DNA of 51,426 bases from Ectocarpus siliculosus (GCA_000310025.1 FN649732.1:2247453-2298878), one strand, 5' to 3'; positions 24,001-35,734 are shown, counted from the stretch's first letter. Numbers and translations are program-made. The notes: generated by a model from the letters alone, not told the origin.

Positions 24001-24911
24001 ATCTGCTTAGTACCAATACCCTTACAGCACCGAATGTGGCCAAAAGGACTCCGTCTGAATGGTGTCTTTGTGGGACTTCATGCCGACACTACCCTCATTT
24101 TTGCTGCTCCTGGTACAACGTGCCGATACAGGGACTGGCAGAATGCCTCAACTGCACCCGTAGACTCACAGACAACACATGACAGTTTTCCTCTGCTGTT
24201 GCCGGTTACTGTTGAAGTACACCATAGGTCAATATCTACGGTCAAGCAGCTAATGTGAAGTGATCCGACGTAGGGATGTCATGGAATGAGACATATGCTG
24301 CATGTTGTCAGGGACCTTCGCCCGCCTGCAGCGGCCAACTGCATGTTCCGTCGTTCGTGTACGCAAGGTACCTCCTCTGCTGCTGGTGTCGCCAAAAAAT
24401 CTGTCTGCTGCACTTCTGACTACAGACAGCAGCAGCAACGCTGTCGATTGCGACTTCACCAACCACCTTTGTACCCACAAGGGTGGTGGTCTGTGAACAG
24501 CAGAAATCATTGCTTCCAGTGGATACGCAGACGACACGCAGACATCTTACCAAAGTGGTGGAGTTGGAGCGCAATCTTGAGCTTGTCGAGAACGCTAGCC
24601 GAGATGCCCTCCATCTGAGTCCCATCCCGCAACGTCGTGTCATACATCTCGACCGTTCGTAGTACCTCCCCTTCCGGCTGGTCCATCACAAGAGCGCCCG
24701 GGCTGGTTGCTTGCCTATCACCCTTACCAACATCACCGTTTACTCCATGCGTGGTCACTGTCGATGTCGGCACGGAAGCCACCATCCGGACGCTGGGATT
24801 GGAACGGCTGGGGGGTGCTCTGGCATCCCCAATACGAAAGGCTTGTGGATGTACAAATGGCAACGTAGACTGGGCCTGTGAAAGCGCGAGCAAGGCGACC
24901 CGCAGACGCAT
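18023..24911 (-). CDS. Citramalate-synthase-type enzyme (HMGL/LeuA superfamily), 14 exons
   Basis: Predicted to condense acetyl-CoA with pyruvate to (R)-citramalate, feeding 2-oxobutyrate and isoleucine synthesis. Exons in transcript order: 24911-24551, 23511-23394, 22948-22825, 22531-22400, 22145-22068, 21706-21575, 21119-20976, 20584-20442, 20276-20159, 19948-19836, 19574-19460, 18866-18762, 18552-18484 and 18163-18023 (stop TAA); all phases close to give 630 aa. Visible motifs: DTTLRDG (91-97), [20 protein letters not shown], the HCHND metal site (H291/H293), [25 protein letters not shown], then a LeuA-type regulatory dimer domain with [10 protein letters not shown] (~528-537) and [29 protein letters not shown] and [11 protein letters not shown] favour the CimA subgroup over isopropylmalate or homocitrate synthase. 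The ~85 residues before the catalytic barrel, beginning [14 protein letters not shown], suggest organelle targeting, probably plastid. A frame extending to 24974 uses TTG and was not taken. Intron 7 has a GC donor. Confidence 0.9.
19748..19822. repeat. Short tandem repeat of CACTGCTGTGAAG
   Basis: Four near-copies of a unit resembling (GC)ACTGCTGTGAAGCAC follow one another with small spacers, just after exon 10 boundary sequence in an intron of the citramalate-synthase-type gene. It is a simple minisatellite with no coding role seen. Confidence 0.7.
20585..20975 (-). other. GC-AG intron (intron 7 of the citramalate-synthase-type gene)
   Basis: The coding match ends at ...SRFTDEQ with CAG followed by GCGAGA, and resumes at [13 protein letters not shown] after an ordinary CTCCAG acceptor. 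Both boundaries are phase 0. No GT donor nearby keeps the family alignment and the frame. Without splicing here the frame soon meets TAA. GC-AG introns are a known minor class in eukaryotes. Confidence 0.7.
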
Positions 24912-26198
24912 ACTTGTTCTCTGGCACAGCAGGCACACAGCCCCACTCCAAGTGCCGGCTGGCGTGACAGGCAAGAGGTGGCAGGCGCGTACCGCGGGAA
25001 GTTGGTGTGTTTACATGGCACACAACACGTAGGCGAAGACGCTAGACTGTGCGGCTGGTGATTTGTAGTTGAACTGCTTGGCCAATCAGCGAAGGGTTTT
25101 CCGTCTGCCGCCGACAGCAGTTATAAATCTCCGAGATCTCCGACAAACACAAGCATCCCTGTCAGCTGATCCCTGTAACTCAATCCCCCTCTCTTTCATG
25201 AACTAACCCTATCGTTTCGTAGAGCGGCGCGCTACAAACGATCATCCAAACGTTCTCTGCCGCCATTTCATATAAAATAATGACTGTTGACCGAGTTGAT
25301 ATGTTGATATCCGAAGGCTGTCCGAAAAACAATCTGGATAAAACAGTGTTGGTACTGTTGTGTAATGCTGGACATTTTCTGGACGTATCAGTCGGGGTCG
25401 TACAGGAGAAAAGACCACACAGAAGTCGATGTGTGTTGCTCTTTATTCTCAGTGGAAGTGCTGTGCCTTCCTTCGTTTATCGCGACAAGGTTTGTTCAGC
25501 CGTGCTGTTACCTCGCCGAGATGATCTACATCTTACAAAAATCGAATCGCTTCTCCCCAATTTTATTGTTTGGGCACAACGTTTGCTCCGTCAAACCGCG
25601 TACTCGCTAGGATTTATCCCCGGGTTTTCTTGCCGTTGATATGGCGGAGTAGTGCAAGAGGAGGTCCAACAACACCACACTTTGTAAGTGTCCTCCCCTG
25701 AAGGGGTCCGGACGGTATCCCTGAACATATATCTGCAACAAATTCAACACATTCCCTCGAGTCACGTCTCGCGTTTGTCAGCTGTTTGTCATTTCTTGAA
25801 AGAGCACTCCACCACAACAAGTCGGCAAATGAGGCCAGGGAGGAGGGGGCGGAGAGGGCGCTAGCACGCACACAACGCAACAAGACCCACGTAATTTCCT
25901 TGGTCAGCCAGTTAGTGCGGTCGATGCCATTAATTCAATACACATACATCTCCCCCATACAAGGGTTGGTTATTGTCTACAGCTATCGGAAATATATTAC
26001 TTAAAAAAACGTCGCTCTAGCACATGTATGTACAACCAACCAGACACATCATGACACGTACGAAATGCGACTACCGCGAAACTAAAGACGAACAACACTG
26101 CTGCAGCAACGCTGCTGTACCGCGAGTGCCCACCAAAGTTCCAAACTTGCACACAACTGCTGTCGGAAAACCCAAACATCGAAGAGGGGAACCGCTCG
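24912..26198. other. Upstream region of the citramalate-synthase-type gene
   Basis: This region should contain its promoter and 5' leader. An ATG-initiated 119-codon frame (25280-25639, +) shows no recognisable motif and is probably chance. At about 25900 the piece TTGGTCAGCCAGTTAGTGCG resembles TGGTCAGCTGGTTAGCGCGG at about 48755; both look like tRNA D-arm-derived fragments. Confidence 0.4.
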
Positions 26199-26800
26199 TC
26201 ACTTCCTCTCTTGCTCCTCGAGGTAATTCCGCACGAACTTGGTCCCCGAGTCAACCATCCTCTTAGAGGTGTCCAGCAACAGCGTGGGCATCTCCTGCAC
26301 CTTGTTCGCTTGCACCACGGTCGCCTCCCGAACCTTCTCCGGCGTGAGCTTCTTCAGCTCGTCCGTCACCTGAATGGTGATGTCCACCTGCTTCCGTATC
26401 CTCCCGACCGCGTACGCCATCAACGCCTCCACTTGCTTGCGGCCGGTGGTGGAGGAAGATCCCTCTTCTACACCGTCCCCGGCAACCCCGCTACGCTGGC
26501 TCAACGTTGTCGGTACGGCGGCACCCTGCCGCCCACCCTGCGCCGGGGCTTCGGCCGCAGCGTGTGGCTGCGGCTGAAGGTGTCCACGGCCGTGGCGGCG
26601 GGCGTCGGCATCCGCTTCGTGCTCGCCTTTTCTGCCGTTATGCCGTGCGTCCGCTTTGTCCTTCTCTTCCTCCTTCGAGACCAACAGCTGGCTGAAGCCG
26701 TTCACGAGCGGGAGCCGGTTATTGGAGAGCATCTCCTTGTTGTAGACCGACACGCCCATCCCGAGGAAGAAGAACTTGGAGTCCTCCGGAGGCGGCGGCA
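26199..26800 (-). CDS. Unrecognised protein, C-terminal exon
   Basis: A long minus-strand frame ends at TGA (26199-26201). A plausible acceptor (CACACCACACCAG) places the exon start at 26800; an internal ATG (MGVSVYNKEML) is an alternative start. The first ~45 residues are protein-like (EDSKFFFLGMGVSVYNKEML). A charged, low-complexity Ala/His/Arg/Gln-rich linker follows. The C-terminal ~75 residues are likely helical and basic/acidic (ALMAYAVGRIRKQVDITIQV, LKKLTPEKVREATVVQANKV, FVRNYLEEQERK). I do not recognise a family. The 299-codon frame on the opposite strand is an antisense shadow. Its position about 1.7 kb upstream of the citramalate-synthase start and on the same strand suggests a separate gene whose earlier exons may lie in 27.2-28.0 kb. 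Confidence 0.45.
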
Positions 26801-27264
26801 CTGGTGTGGTGTGCCACCGTACCCGTATGATAGTTTCATTAGAAAAGAGATGCACACATGGCACATTGCGGTAGGCGTTCAGGCGGGGTCATCGTCACGG
26901 CAGCTCGTGGTACATGTGTACGCGTTTGTTTTGCTCGGACAAACTTTGCGCAGGGTGCCCAACAACGGCGAACGGCAGCTGGTAGGGCGGACAGCAGCTT
27001 GCAGGGTCGATCATCCCGTTTGTTGTGTTGGGGTAAAATCTATGTGTCGACACAAGATCGCGCAAGCTTGCGCATTCGTCGAACCTCGCAAGAGTTGTGA
27101 CTCCTCATGACGACGATTAACCCCCCCTGGACTTCGAGGCTCTGCGGTAACTGACACGCGCTTACGCTGGGTACAAGCTTCTGAGAAGGGCGCCCGCCGA
27201 ACCAAGCGCACATGTCACCCAATACTCATTAACATGCACGGGGGTAGACAGACCCCCAAAAGGA

Positions 27265-28006
27265 CTACATTATTTCCCTCAAGACGATAAGGAATACTCT
27301 CCTTGCGGGCCTTGCCATGCTCAGTGCAAGCAGCGCCCCGGTGACAACCGCTCCATACATCGGTGGCGGGAACCGAAAATTCCCGTCCAAGAACGACACT
27401 ACCGATGTAACATAGATGGGGTTAACAGCAGGGCATGACGCCAGGTTAATACGCATTACTTCGGGAAAGGTGGGATTCATGAAAACAAACCAAAGGCATG
27501 TAGGTGTGTAGCGCCAACCGCTATCGAAGGCGCGGTAACAAGGAACTGCCTTGTCCAACGATGTTGATGGGTCCTGTGATTTTCAGGTGCTGCTGAATCA
27601 AGCCTTCTATCCATTTCTGAAGGGCTGTGTCCAGTCCAACCCAAGAGATCTTAACGCTATTTGCTATGACGTTATCCGCATCTGGACGTGCCGATGCCCC
27701 ATCTACAACGGACTTTCTATCAAGATCGAACGGGCCTTGATCTGCACACCAATCAGCGCCCCATCGTCCCGAACGACACCGAGAAATCGGCCACTCACGG
27801 ACGTCTTCCTCTGTGATTATGATGTTCGGCGGTAAGGCCGTCTTGTAGCCAAGACACCTTGGCTCTTGGCCCACCGCCCTCTGCCGCCCGGAGTACGCGA
27901 GGATTCCCTTACAAGACCTGCCACGAACGACAATCGTGCGGTTCGCGTGACAGGGCGGAAGATCACTGTCAGAGGACATGGCCACAGCACGTGCTACGGA
28001 TGCCAC
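27265..28006 (-). CDS. Unrecognised coding-like exons (minus strand)
   Basis: Two overlapping minus-strand frames look protein-like. The upstream one (stop at 27521) contains LGYKTALPPNIIITEEDV, then a strong GTGAGT donor consensus, and later ANSVKISWVGLDTALQKWIE and HLKITGPINIVGQ. The downstream one (stop at 27265) contains MNPTFPEVMRINLASCPAVN, FLDGNFRFPPPMYGAVVTGA and a basic tail. They may be consecutive exons or a frameshifted single gene, possibly continuing into the 26199-26800 exon. Neither resembles a family I can name. The ATG candidates are 27979 and 27480; the listed longest frames begin at GTG or TTG. Confidence 0.3.
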
Positions 28007-29992
28007 GCAAGGGAAGTGGTCCTTGGACGCGTGCAGAGCAAACTCAAGTGAAAAAAAGACGCAAGACCTAACAGTCTAAGCGTCCTGCTAACCCTTGTGT
28101 GACCACACCAAGGAGTCATTTCCGTTCGCAGTTTCGATTGCCTTGTGTGCCGAAAGATCGCGGGTGTGCCTCGCCTAAGTGAACAAAACATACTGAGAGG
28201 CAGGGAGAGAGATCAAAAGGCAGCCCCAACACGAAATAGCACGCAAAATAGAAACGTGCACAGCGTTGCACTAAACACAGCACTATTTATCATGCCAAGC
28301 CTCTCAGATGTTGGGGCAGACGGCGTTGCCAGAACCAACGAACTGTCAATGATCCTTCAGTCGGCAGGTGTTGCTTGCATAGATACTTGGCTGTGCGGGT
28401 CGTTGCTGACAGAGAGGAATGCATGTTACTGATGCAAATTTATCTCTCATACATACTACACCCGTCACCCGGGGTTGTCACCCTTACATATACCCGCCCC
28501 CCCATCCCTGTGAGCCCCGCACAAGGGCTTATCCTCATTGCTGTACCATCCATGCCGCCGTGTGTGAATAGTTGAGTTACCTTCGCGATTGTGTGCACAC
28601 GCGTTTACGATTTTGGACCTTTCGTTCTCCGAGAGAGCCACTTTCGAAGGCGGCGAAACAAAAAAATCCCCAGTCACGTAAGGGTTAAGAAACGAACGCT
28701 TGCCCTGTTAGCTTGTTCTCGAACACACGTGAGCGGACGCCTGTAATTGTTCGCCTCTGCTGCCGCTGTGGCATGCCGACATTGTAATGTCGTGATTTCC
28801 CAAGTTACTCGTCACCCACGACTTGCCAAATGGCCTCACAAAACACCACCGGGCTCTTCGTTGGTCAGTCTATATTCGCGACCACTGCCTACTAGAGAAG
28901 TACAAACCGGCTGGGGGGATGCCTACGTCTGGGTGGACTACGTGAACGTTCAACATGCCGGACCCGTTCACCCAGGAACTACGAGATTCCCAAGGTGGGC
29001 TCCCCTCCCCCCCCCCCGTTGTCCTCCGACACACTCACCACAGACTCGACTCCAGAACGACAACCTGTCCCCATTACTGTCACTGCTGCAGTGATCACCC
29101 AGATATGTTTCGTTAGCATAGGTCTATTTGATAAAATTACACTGTCGCACTAGTCAGCGCTAATTGAGCAAGGTCAAAGTTCACAAATTAGCTGTTTTTC
29201 CGCATCAACTCCCGCATGTATGCATACAAACTCTGTTATGCATCTCGCTCACGAAGTTCCAATTATTCTCAAGACACGTGACGCGTGACGTATGATGCGT
29301 GTGTGCTGCTGATACGCCTCGTCGCATGGACAAATGATGCCCTCGCCCAACATGTAAGCTTGAACCTCCCTCCACACAATACAACACCTTCTTCTCCTCG
29401 ACAACCCACGCGAGGGGTGCTCGACTCTACACTCTACACTCCCACACGCATACCAGGTACTTCACGAGCAGATGCGGCGGAACCGTCGATATGGCCCTTT
29501 GAAACTTAAGAGGAACCACGCCCTCTTTGGAACTCACATATATTGGTTGCCGTCGTCTCTGATAGGTTTCACGTGTTTATCAGACTCCGGCATCGTAAAC
29601 GACTCTCCGTAGGCTGAGACACTGCTCCTCCTCAGCACTGCGCTGTGTGCTGCTCTTTGATTCACCAAACAAAAATCACAGGGGCTCCGCGATTTCATCT
29701 TGTCAGCGGGGAGGGTGATGAGTCGCCAGCCACGTGAAACGCCTGGTCTTCTTGGTTCCGGAAAAAACATGTCGAGCTTCGACTTCCTTCCGTGTGTGAC
29801 AGTGAGCAGAGAACATAGACTGTGGGTATATCTCGAATGGGTAGTCTTTCTGTGTGTGTTTTATTTTTCCTTAATACTACTGTAAAAAAAATACTACTGC
29901 TGTACACAGCTGTACCAGTGTGCACTCGTTCAAGTTCCCCCACACCCGTCACAACTTACGATCCGACAGATATTTCTTGTCAGAGATCAGCC
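28007..29992. other. Intergenic region upstream of the first aquaporin
   Basis: It contains R2 copy 2 (~28530-28689). A frame at 28747-29094 (+) has no ATG and includes a WGDAYVWVDYVNVQHAGP stretch that is protein-like but not assigned. The last few hundred bases should hold the promoter of the aquaporin gene starting at 29993; no clear promoter motif was seen. Confidence 0.4.
28530..28689 (+). mobile_element. MITE-like element family R2, copy 2 (left-truncated)
   Basis: Matches R2 copy 1 from the CTCATTGCTGTAC block through TACCTTCGCGATTG, GTGCACAC and GATTTTGGA to the terminal CAGTCACGTAAGGGTTAA. The left terminal repeat is missing. The minus-strand peptide NREGNSTIHTRRHG corresponds to NREGTHTHESQPG of copy 1. 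Confidence 0.55.
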
Positions 29993-30589
29993 ATGGAACG
30001 AACGCAGGTATGATGATCGCTCATTTTGTTATCGGTGTGCCGTGTGCATGCATACTTTCGCGTTGACGGCGAGGGCGCGTAGAGCGGGTTGCGTCTTTCC
30101 AACGGCATACCGACTTCATATCTTTGGCTACACCAATGTTTTGATTTCAGTTTCTGCTGTTGGATTTTATTCGTCCTTCTGTCGGCATGTAGCCTGGGAC
30201 GTCTGCTTCCTGGAGCCTTTGTATCACGAAGTATTGGTACTTTAGGGATCGCTTGCGTTCGCAGCCGCCCTCATTTAGGCAAGTTAACCTGTCACCGAGC
30301 GGAAGGCGCCCGCGCCAGTTCGGCCTGTATGGATGTTCGATGGCACAGAGCAAACATCGGAAGGAAACAACACCAGCAAAACCACCATATCTAGAATGCA
30401 AGGAGAGATTGCATTGCAACCAACCGGTAGAACCTCCGTGAGAGATTGTATGGTGTCCCTACGTACATCTTGCCTATCCCGTTGCGAGAAAGTGTTCGCT
30501 ACACATACTGTACTGGTACCAAGTTTCCCTCGTCTGCTTTCACTGGCGGTAGGGTGGGGGCATGTATTGAAGCTCACCACTATACCACA

Positions 30590-30667
<78 letters not shown>

Positions 30668-33600
30668 CTTCCGCCTACACGTACGCCGCAACTCTCGGCA
30701 GACGATGAAGGCGCGTGAGTGGGAGCTCGGCCTGATCACTGAGACTCAGAGGTGCAAAGAGAGCAAAACGGTCGAACCCCCGTTCCTGGGATACAGGCTC
30801 TTTCGAAGGTATGACCATCTGTATAATGTAGATCCCGGCGCATGTCTTTGTGTCGGCACATGTATATCCCCCTCCTCCGATTTCTGCGCGCGCTCAAAAT
30901 ATGACACCCCTTCTTCTATGCGTTCTCTCCGAAATTTCCTTCAGTGTGTGCGGAGAGTTCCTGGGCTGCTTGCTCTTCCTGTTCATGGGTGAGAGCTTAT
31001 GTGATGTCGTTGATGGCGGCCGGACTAACCGTCTTGCGCACAGAAATGATGCGTATGCTATTCTAGTAACGAGGCTAGAAGAACAAATTATGTAGGTAAC
31101 AAAATATCTACATACAAGTTCGAAAAAAGTCACGTAATGGGCAAGCCATATTCAGGGCCCCAGATGACGAAGAACAATCAGCAGGGGTTTATACTGTTCC
31201 TCGCCATGTCCGAGACTGTTGGTGTCGAAACACGAGCCTACGGGTGCATCCCGCACCGATAGGCATGGCTTGTTCAGCGCCTGCTTGATCACACATCCTT
31301 GACCAAAACAAACGCGACCGGTGTTCAATAAGCTCACGCTTTTTGTGCAAGGTACAAACGATATTGACTGGAGCGCGAAACCTGCTGGTGTAGAAGAGGG
31401 CTTCACTAACCTATCGGCAGGACTCTGGCCTCAGATCGCTTCTGTTAGAAGACGTGGAATGTCAGGGAAACCCTCTTGTTGACCGCACTGCACACCAACG
31501 ATGTGTCAGCGAAGCACTTACAACCATATGGCCCACAGTTGCGGGGAAGGCCACAATTCCATCAGCACCAAATCAAAGAGACCGAAAAACGTTGCCCCCA
31601 CCTGGTATGAATCCCTCTGACTCATCTTTTCGTTTTGACTCGCTTTCCGTTTAGTCGCGAAACCTTGTTCGTACCGATCGCTTAACTCTGAGCTCCCGGC
31701 TGCGCGTGCGTGTGTTTCATTTCATCTCTCTCACCCATGAACTGTAGCAATCACGGTCGCCCGGCTGGCGGGAAACAGAGAGGACGGTGACGCCGCGGGG
31801 GAGCAGACAGCGACTATCCTCATGATATCTTCCGCCTTCGGTCTATCCATCTTCGTGCTTGTGTGAGTCTGCTTGGACTCGGTATTTCCTCAACGTTCCT
31901 CATCGTATTTGTTGTTCGTGCCGCAGGGTCTACTTGAAATATACGAGGAGTTTTTAACACCAAAAGCGGTAGCCGCATCTGTAGAACCGCTGGGGTGCAC
32001 GGTAGTTGCAGGTGTTGGTGCTATCTATGACCCTATCCCGACCCCTCAAGGTCAGTCTAGAACACGATTGGTTCTACGTATGTGCCCGGCTGCATGGCCT
32101 TCGGCGTCACCATCCTATTGTTGACAGCCACCGAAAGCGCCTTCTGCCAGTTCCCTCAGCCTCCTTTGGTTTGAGTACTCTTGACCGATGTGTGCGAGGT
32201 GTGTCTTCGTACGTGGTAAAATCAGGCACGCAGGTGTTAGGTCTGTTCACGCGAAACTCTCGTGCACGTTGTCGGATCGCCAAAATGACGGTGCCACTGA
32301 AACATGCCAAGTGCGGTGTCGGTCAGTGCTCAGGCTCAGCCCTCGTTGCTGTGCATTGGTACGCATTCCCTCCGAGAAATATCTCGAACGGGCAGTCTAG
32401 CCCTTCGATGAAGTAATGAATACATGGTTCAGAACACTACCACCCATGTACCGTAGTAGATGCAGACAAGCAAGACGGTTGGTGGGTGTTGTCGGCAACT
32501 ACCTCACCCCCCCCGGTGTTTTTCGTCATGCTGCGATATGTTGGGATGTGGTGGTTATCTCAAGCCACCCGTTTCCTTGCTGTTTCGCCATGTGCACTGA
32601 GTTGCGCATCCCCTGTAGGCGTCTCGAACACGCAAGCAGTGTTCACACGCAAGCAGTGTTCTACATCACCGTCGTTTTTCGCGGAAACCTTGCTGGCTCT
32701 CGTTGCTCTCGTCCTAACTGGCAGCTACATCTTTGCGGACGTTTCCGGTGCCCACCTCAACCCAGCGGTATCCATGAGTCTCCTCGTCGGGAAACGGATT
32801 TCAATTGAGCGGTTCGGACTCTACGTTGCAGCTCAGGTGTGCAGTACGAGAGTTGTTGTCTCGCTACCCTACTCTGTACCCTGTTTCCCCCATGTCGTTC
32901 ATATAAACGCTGCCGGAAAATGTGTGCTGATGTTGTCGCCATGTTTAGGAACACGTTCGATTCGGGTCACTTTCTTGCCTCCTGCTTCGACGACGTGGTT
33001 GCGTGTAGGCAGGGCTTTGTGACCTGGACCCCAGCTTCGAATGGTGCAGTTTTTGTGTTCGTTGTCACCCAAGCTTGGTAGTCGGATTGAGCTGTTTGCC
33101 TAAGCTATTAATAAGTGTATGGAACCCAATGCCATAACACGGCGATTGGCACTACGTCCGACTAGTTCTCCGGACACGCAGCGGACGAATCCTCTGTCGC
33201 CGTGATACCAAACATTTTGTGCTTGCAAAGTTATACTAGTTAGCCCGCGGTGCTGCTGGAGGGGTCCCTTGTCTGATCGTTCGGTACACTCAGTGCGCCT
33301 GCCCAACGCCTTGCTGAGCACAGCCTTTCGCCGTTTTCTGCACCCCGTGTTCGTGCATCGCTAGATAGCAGGCGGTGTTGTTGGAGCGTCGATGGCCAAT
33401 TCTTTTCCAAGCACAACCGGCGGCGGGTTCAACGCAATCGCGGACGGTGTTTCGGTACGTCTTCGCAATGTTAACCTCATAGGCCTGACGTTGCTATCGA
33501 TCGTCCAGGGGAGGCAAGGAAAGTCAGAAGTCCTGACCCTGTTTTGCTCGTTGTTAACAACGTACTCCTCGTTCTACGGCAACGAATACAGCTGTTCGTG

Positions 33601-34844
33601 CGGGAGGTCTCGTTCTCCAAGTCGTTGGGTGCCTCTGTCTATCATGTACACGGACCAACACCGGTGAAAATAAGATAGACTATAACCGACGTTAGCATTG
33701 TTTCCCAAACTGTCCTTGTTCGCCCTGCAGGCTGGCGAGGCTTTCGGTGCTGAAGTCCTGTGCACCTTTCTGCTGGTGGTGACTGTTTTCACCGCCTGCG
33801 ACGGTGAGCTCGGTCGCAAGAACGCCCACACTGGACCCCTCCTCCCGCTCGTCATCGGGATGGCCGTCTTGATCGGTGAGGACGACAAGGGTTGTCAAGC
33901 GTGCGGCCTGTTCAATTCGATCGTTTTTGTTGGTGATGTCGGTATTCCCCTTCTGGTCCGCACAGTTTTGACTGATGCGGTTACAATTGTTGCGCGGCCG
34001 AGAGTCCTGATGATCAAGTGGTTCTTGCCGTTGTGGCAAGCATACGTGAAGCCATACGGGAGGCTTTTCGATAGGAAGCTCTCCCTCACGTCCCAAACAA
34101 GCCCATGCGTGTCCCGTTACCGACAACACCCTCTCCTTGCTGCCCTTTTGATGAACAGCTCACCTGGTGTTGATTCCCATTGACGGGTGTTCCATAAACC
34201 CGGCTCGCTCGTTCGCCACCGCCGTGATCAACAACAAGTGGGACGACCATTGGTGAGTGGGAGTTGATGCGGCCTTCAGAGACCGCTGTCTCGGCTCGCC
34301 TCGTCTCGGACACGCACACAGCAAGGGGAAGGCGTCAAGGTAGCAGTGGATTGGACAGAGAACAGCAAGATTGCTGCTCGGGAAGCAAAAAAAAACAAGA
34401 AAAGACGCAACATACTCGGAAGAGCAAGCGCCCTGCTCGAGAAGTAATAAATTCGAAGCAAACTTGTCGGAAGGACACGAAGAACGAAACTGACGGGACA
34501 ACCCATTGCGCCGTGCCATTGTTCCGGCATGCACCTCCTCGCATGACGTTCCTTGTCAGAGCGTTGTGCAGGCAACGATGCCTGTCCACTTCATTCTTGG
34601 TCCCTCGTAACAACCTCTCGAGCTTCCTCAATTTGGTCAATCCTCTGTTCTTCTCGTGCAAGCCGAACTTTTTCGATCCACAACGGCTGCTTGTGCTTAC
34701 AGGGTATTCTGGGTCGGTCCCCTCCTCGGCGGTGTCCTCGGGACTGCCACTTGGGAGGCCATCCTTCGCCCCGACCAGCCGGTCGATGATGAACACGAGG
34801 TGTTCCTGGACATGAAGAAGGCAGAGTTGGGCAACGATGCTTAA
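29993..34844 (+). CDS. Aquaporin (MIP family), paralogue A
   Basis: Predicted water channel of the plasma or organellar membrane. Nine exons: 29993-30007, 30702-30808, 30945-30988, 31748-31862, 32725-32836, 33365-33454, 33731-33875, 34159-34252 and 34703-34844 (stop TAA), giving 864 nt and 287 aa with all phases closed. It opens with a 15-nt exon (MERTQ). Both NPA boxes are intact: GAHLNPAVS (N106) and SINPARSF (N223). By spacing to these boxes the aromatic/arginine filter is Phe86, His211, Cys220 and Arg226, i.e. an orthodox water-pore pattern with Cys at the position of the mercury-sensitive residue of human AQP1. The region [20 protein letters not shown] resembles plant PIP-type channels. 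A (CT)33 tract precedes exon 2. The gene is tandem with paralogue B, 3.4 kb downstream on the same strand, with identical intron positions. The C-tail is longer and more acidic than in B. Confidence 0.92.
30594..30662 (+). repeat. (CT)n microsatellite upstream of an aquaporin splice acceptor
   Basis: A pure CT run of about 33 units ends roughly 40 bases before the exon 2 acceptor of aquaporin A. It probably lies within or beside the polypyrimidine region of that intron. Frames translating as (SL)n or (RE)n are artefacts of this run. Confidence 0.95.
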
Positions 34845-35242
34845 CACTTATCGGGTGTTCATCTAAACAAAGAATGTTTTTCAGACGGACGTGGAGAAAA
34901 GTAGGACGCACCTTGCTATTCTAAGAACTACTGTATGTCCGTATAGTGTATTGGTGAATGGTGTAGAGCTTTAGAAAGTTTTTTTTCGCCGAAACGCGTT
35001 TCTTCGCTGAACGCACGGAGCACGGTTGGGAGCGGGGGTAAGGGGGGTCCGTACAGGGTTGTGTTTTGGTTCTTATTCATTTCATTCATTGCGGGGGCGA
35101 GTTTACACCTTTCGAATTGTTTGAGGCAGCAGCCAGGGTCACACAGGATTGTCTCCCTTTCCTCCTGCGGTGCTAGCCTGCAATTCTTAGCGCAAAAAGG
35201 GCTCGGCAGTGACATTGGTCTTGGTCAGAGGAGGGTGGAGAC
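34845..35242. other. 3' flank of aquaporin A
   Basis: Presumed 3' UTR and spacer. No gene or clear element was seen. Confidence 0.4.
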
Positions 35243-35269
35243 TCACGTATAACTGTACACTCGACATGC

Positions 35270-35734
35270 ATGGAGAACTACGCTGATAGCATCAAGATGG
35301 TGTGGCGAGGACGTCTCCCTGCGATGCCTGTCCTGCGTCGAATGCAGACAGCGGGACCCGAGCACCGCGCTAACGAAAGCTACCAACGGCTCGGTGAAGA
35401 GCATGAACACCTGCATCTGTTCGAATGGCACTCTGTGAGTTGTAACCGGCTTGCAGTGAATCCTATCGACCCTGACGGCCTGACGCAAGGAACGCACTGC
35501 TTCATGGGGTGTGTGGCCGAGGTACCGGAGCCGCAGGAGGACACGCCTCGGGCCTCGCCTGCTTCCGCTGCAGAGGAACATGTCCTGGATTCCAGCGTTC
35601 CAGCCGCGAGGGCAAGGCGACGACAAGGAAGAAAAGAAGGCGTGAACACAGGGAGAGAGATTCTGTGGAAAACAGGTTTTTGGATGAGATGGGTTCTGGA
35701 CGCGGGGGACGAACCGATGACGAGGTCCCCGTAG
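35270..35734 (+). CDS. ORF of unknown nature between the aquaporins
   Basis: An ATG-started frame of 154 codons with stretches such as YQRLGEEHEHLHLFEWHSV and a charged, Pro/Ala/Glu-rich C-half ending in a Trp-containing segment. The opposite strand (35243-35743) and a second plus-strand frame (35509-35871) are also open, so openness alone is weak evidence. No family is recognised. It could be a small unspliced gene, a mobile-element fragment or chance. Confidence 0.22.
   Translation: MENYADSIKMVWRGRLPAMPVLRRMQTAGPEHRANESYQRLGEEHEHLHLFEWHSVSCNRLAVNPIDPDGLTQGTHCFMGCVAEVPEPQEDTPRASPASAAEEHVLDSSVPAARARRRQGRKEGVNTGREILWKTGFWMRWVLDAGDEPMTRSP

Noticed and set aside
24912-24974. Upstream extension of the citramalate-synthase start
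   Set aside because: The extended frame would start at TTG; ATG at 24911 is the first Met and gives a plausible presequence.
26211-27110. 299-codon plus-strand frame
   Set aside because: It begins with TTG, has a His/Arg/Leu-rich composition typical of an antisense shadow, and lies opposite the better minus-strand exon ending at 26199.
30284-30992. Frames with long (SL)n or (RE)n repeats
   Set aside because: Products of the CT microsatellite; the real coding part is only exon 2 at 30702-30808.
32486-32724. Extension of aquaporin A exon 5 upstream (hydrophobic [12 protein letters not shown] stretch)
   Set aside because: The paralogue B exon starts at the equivalent of 32725, the acceptor there is good, and the phase fits only with that boundary.
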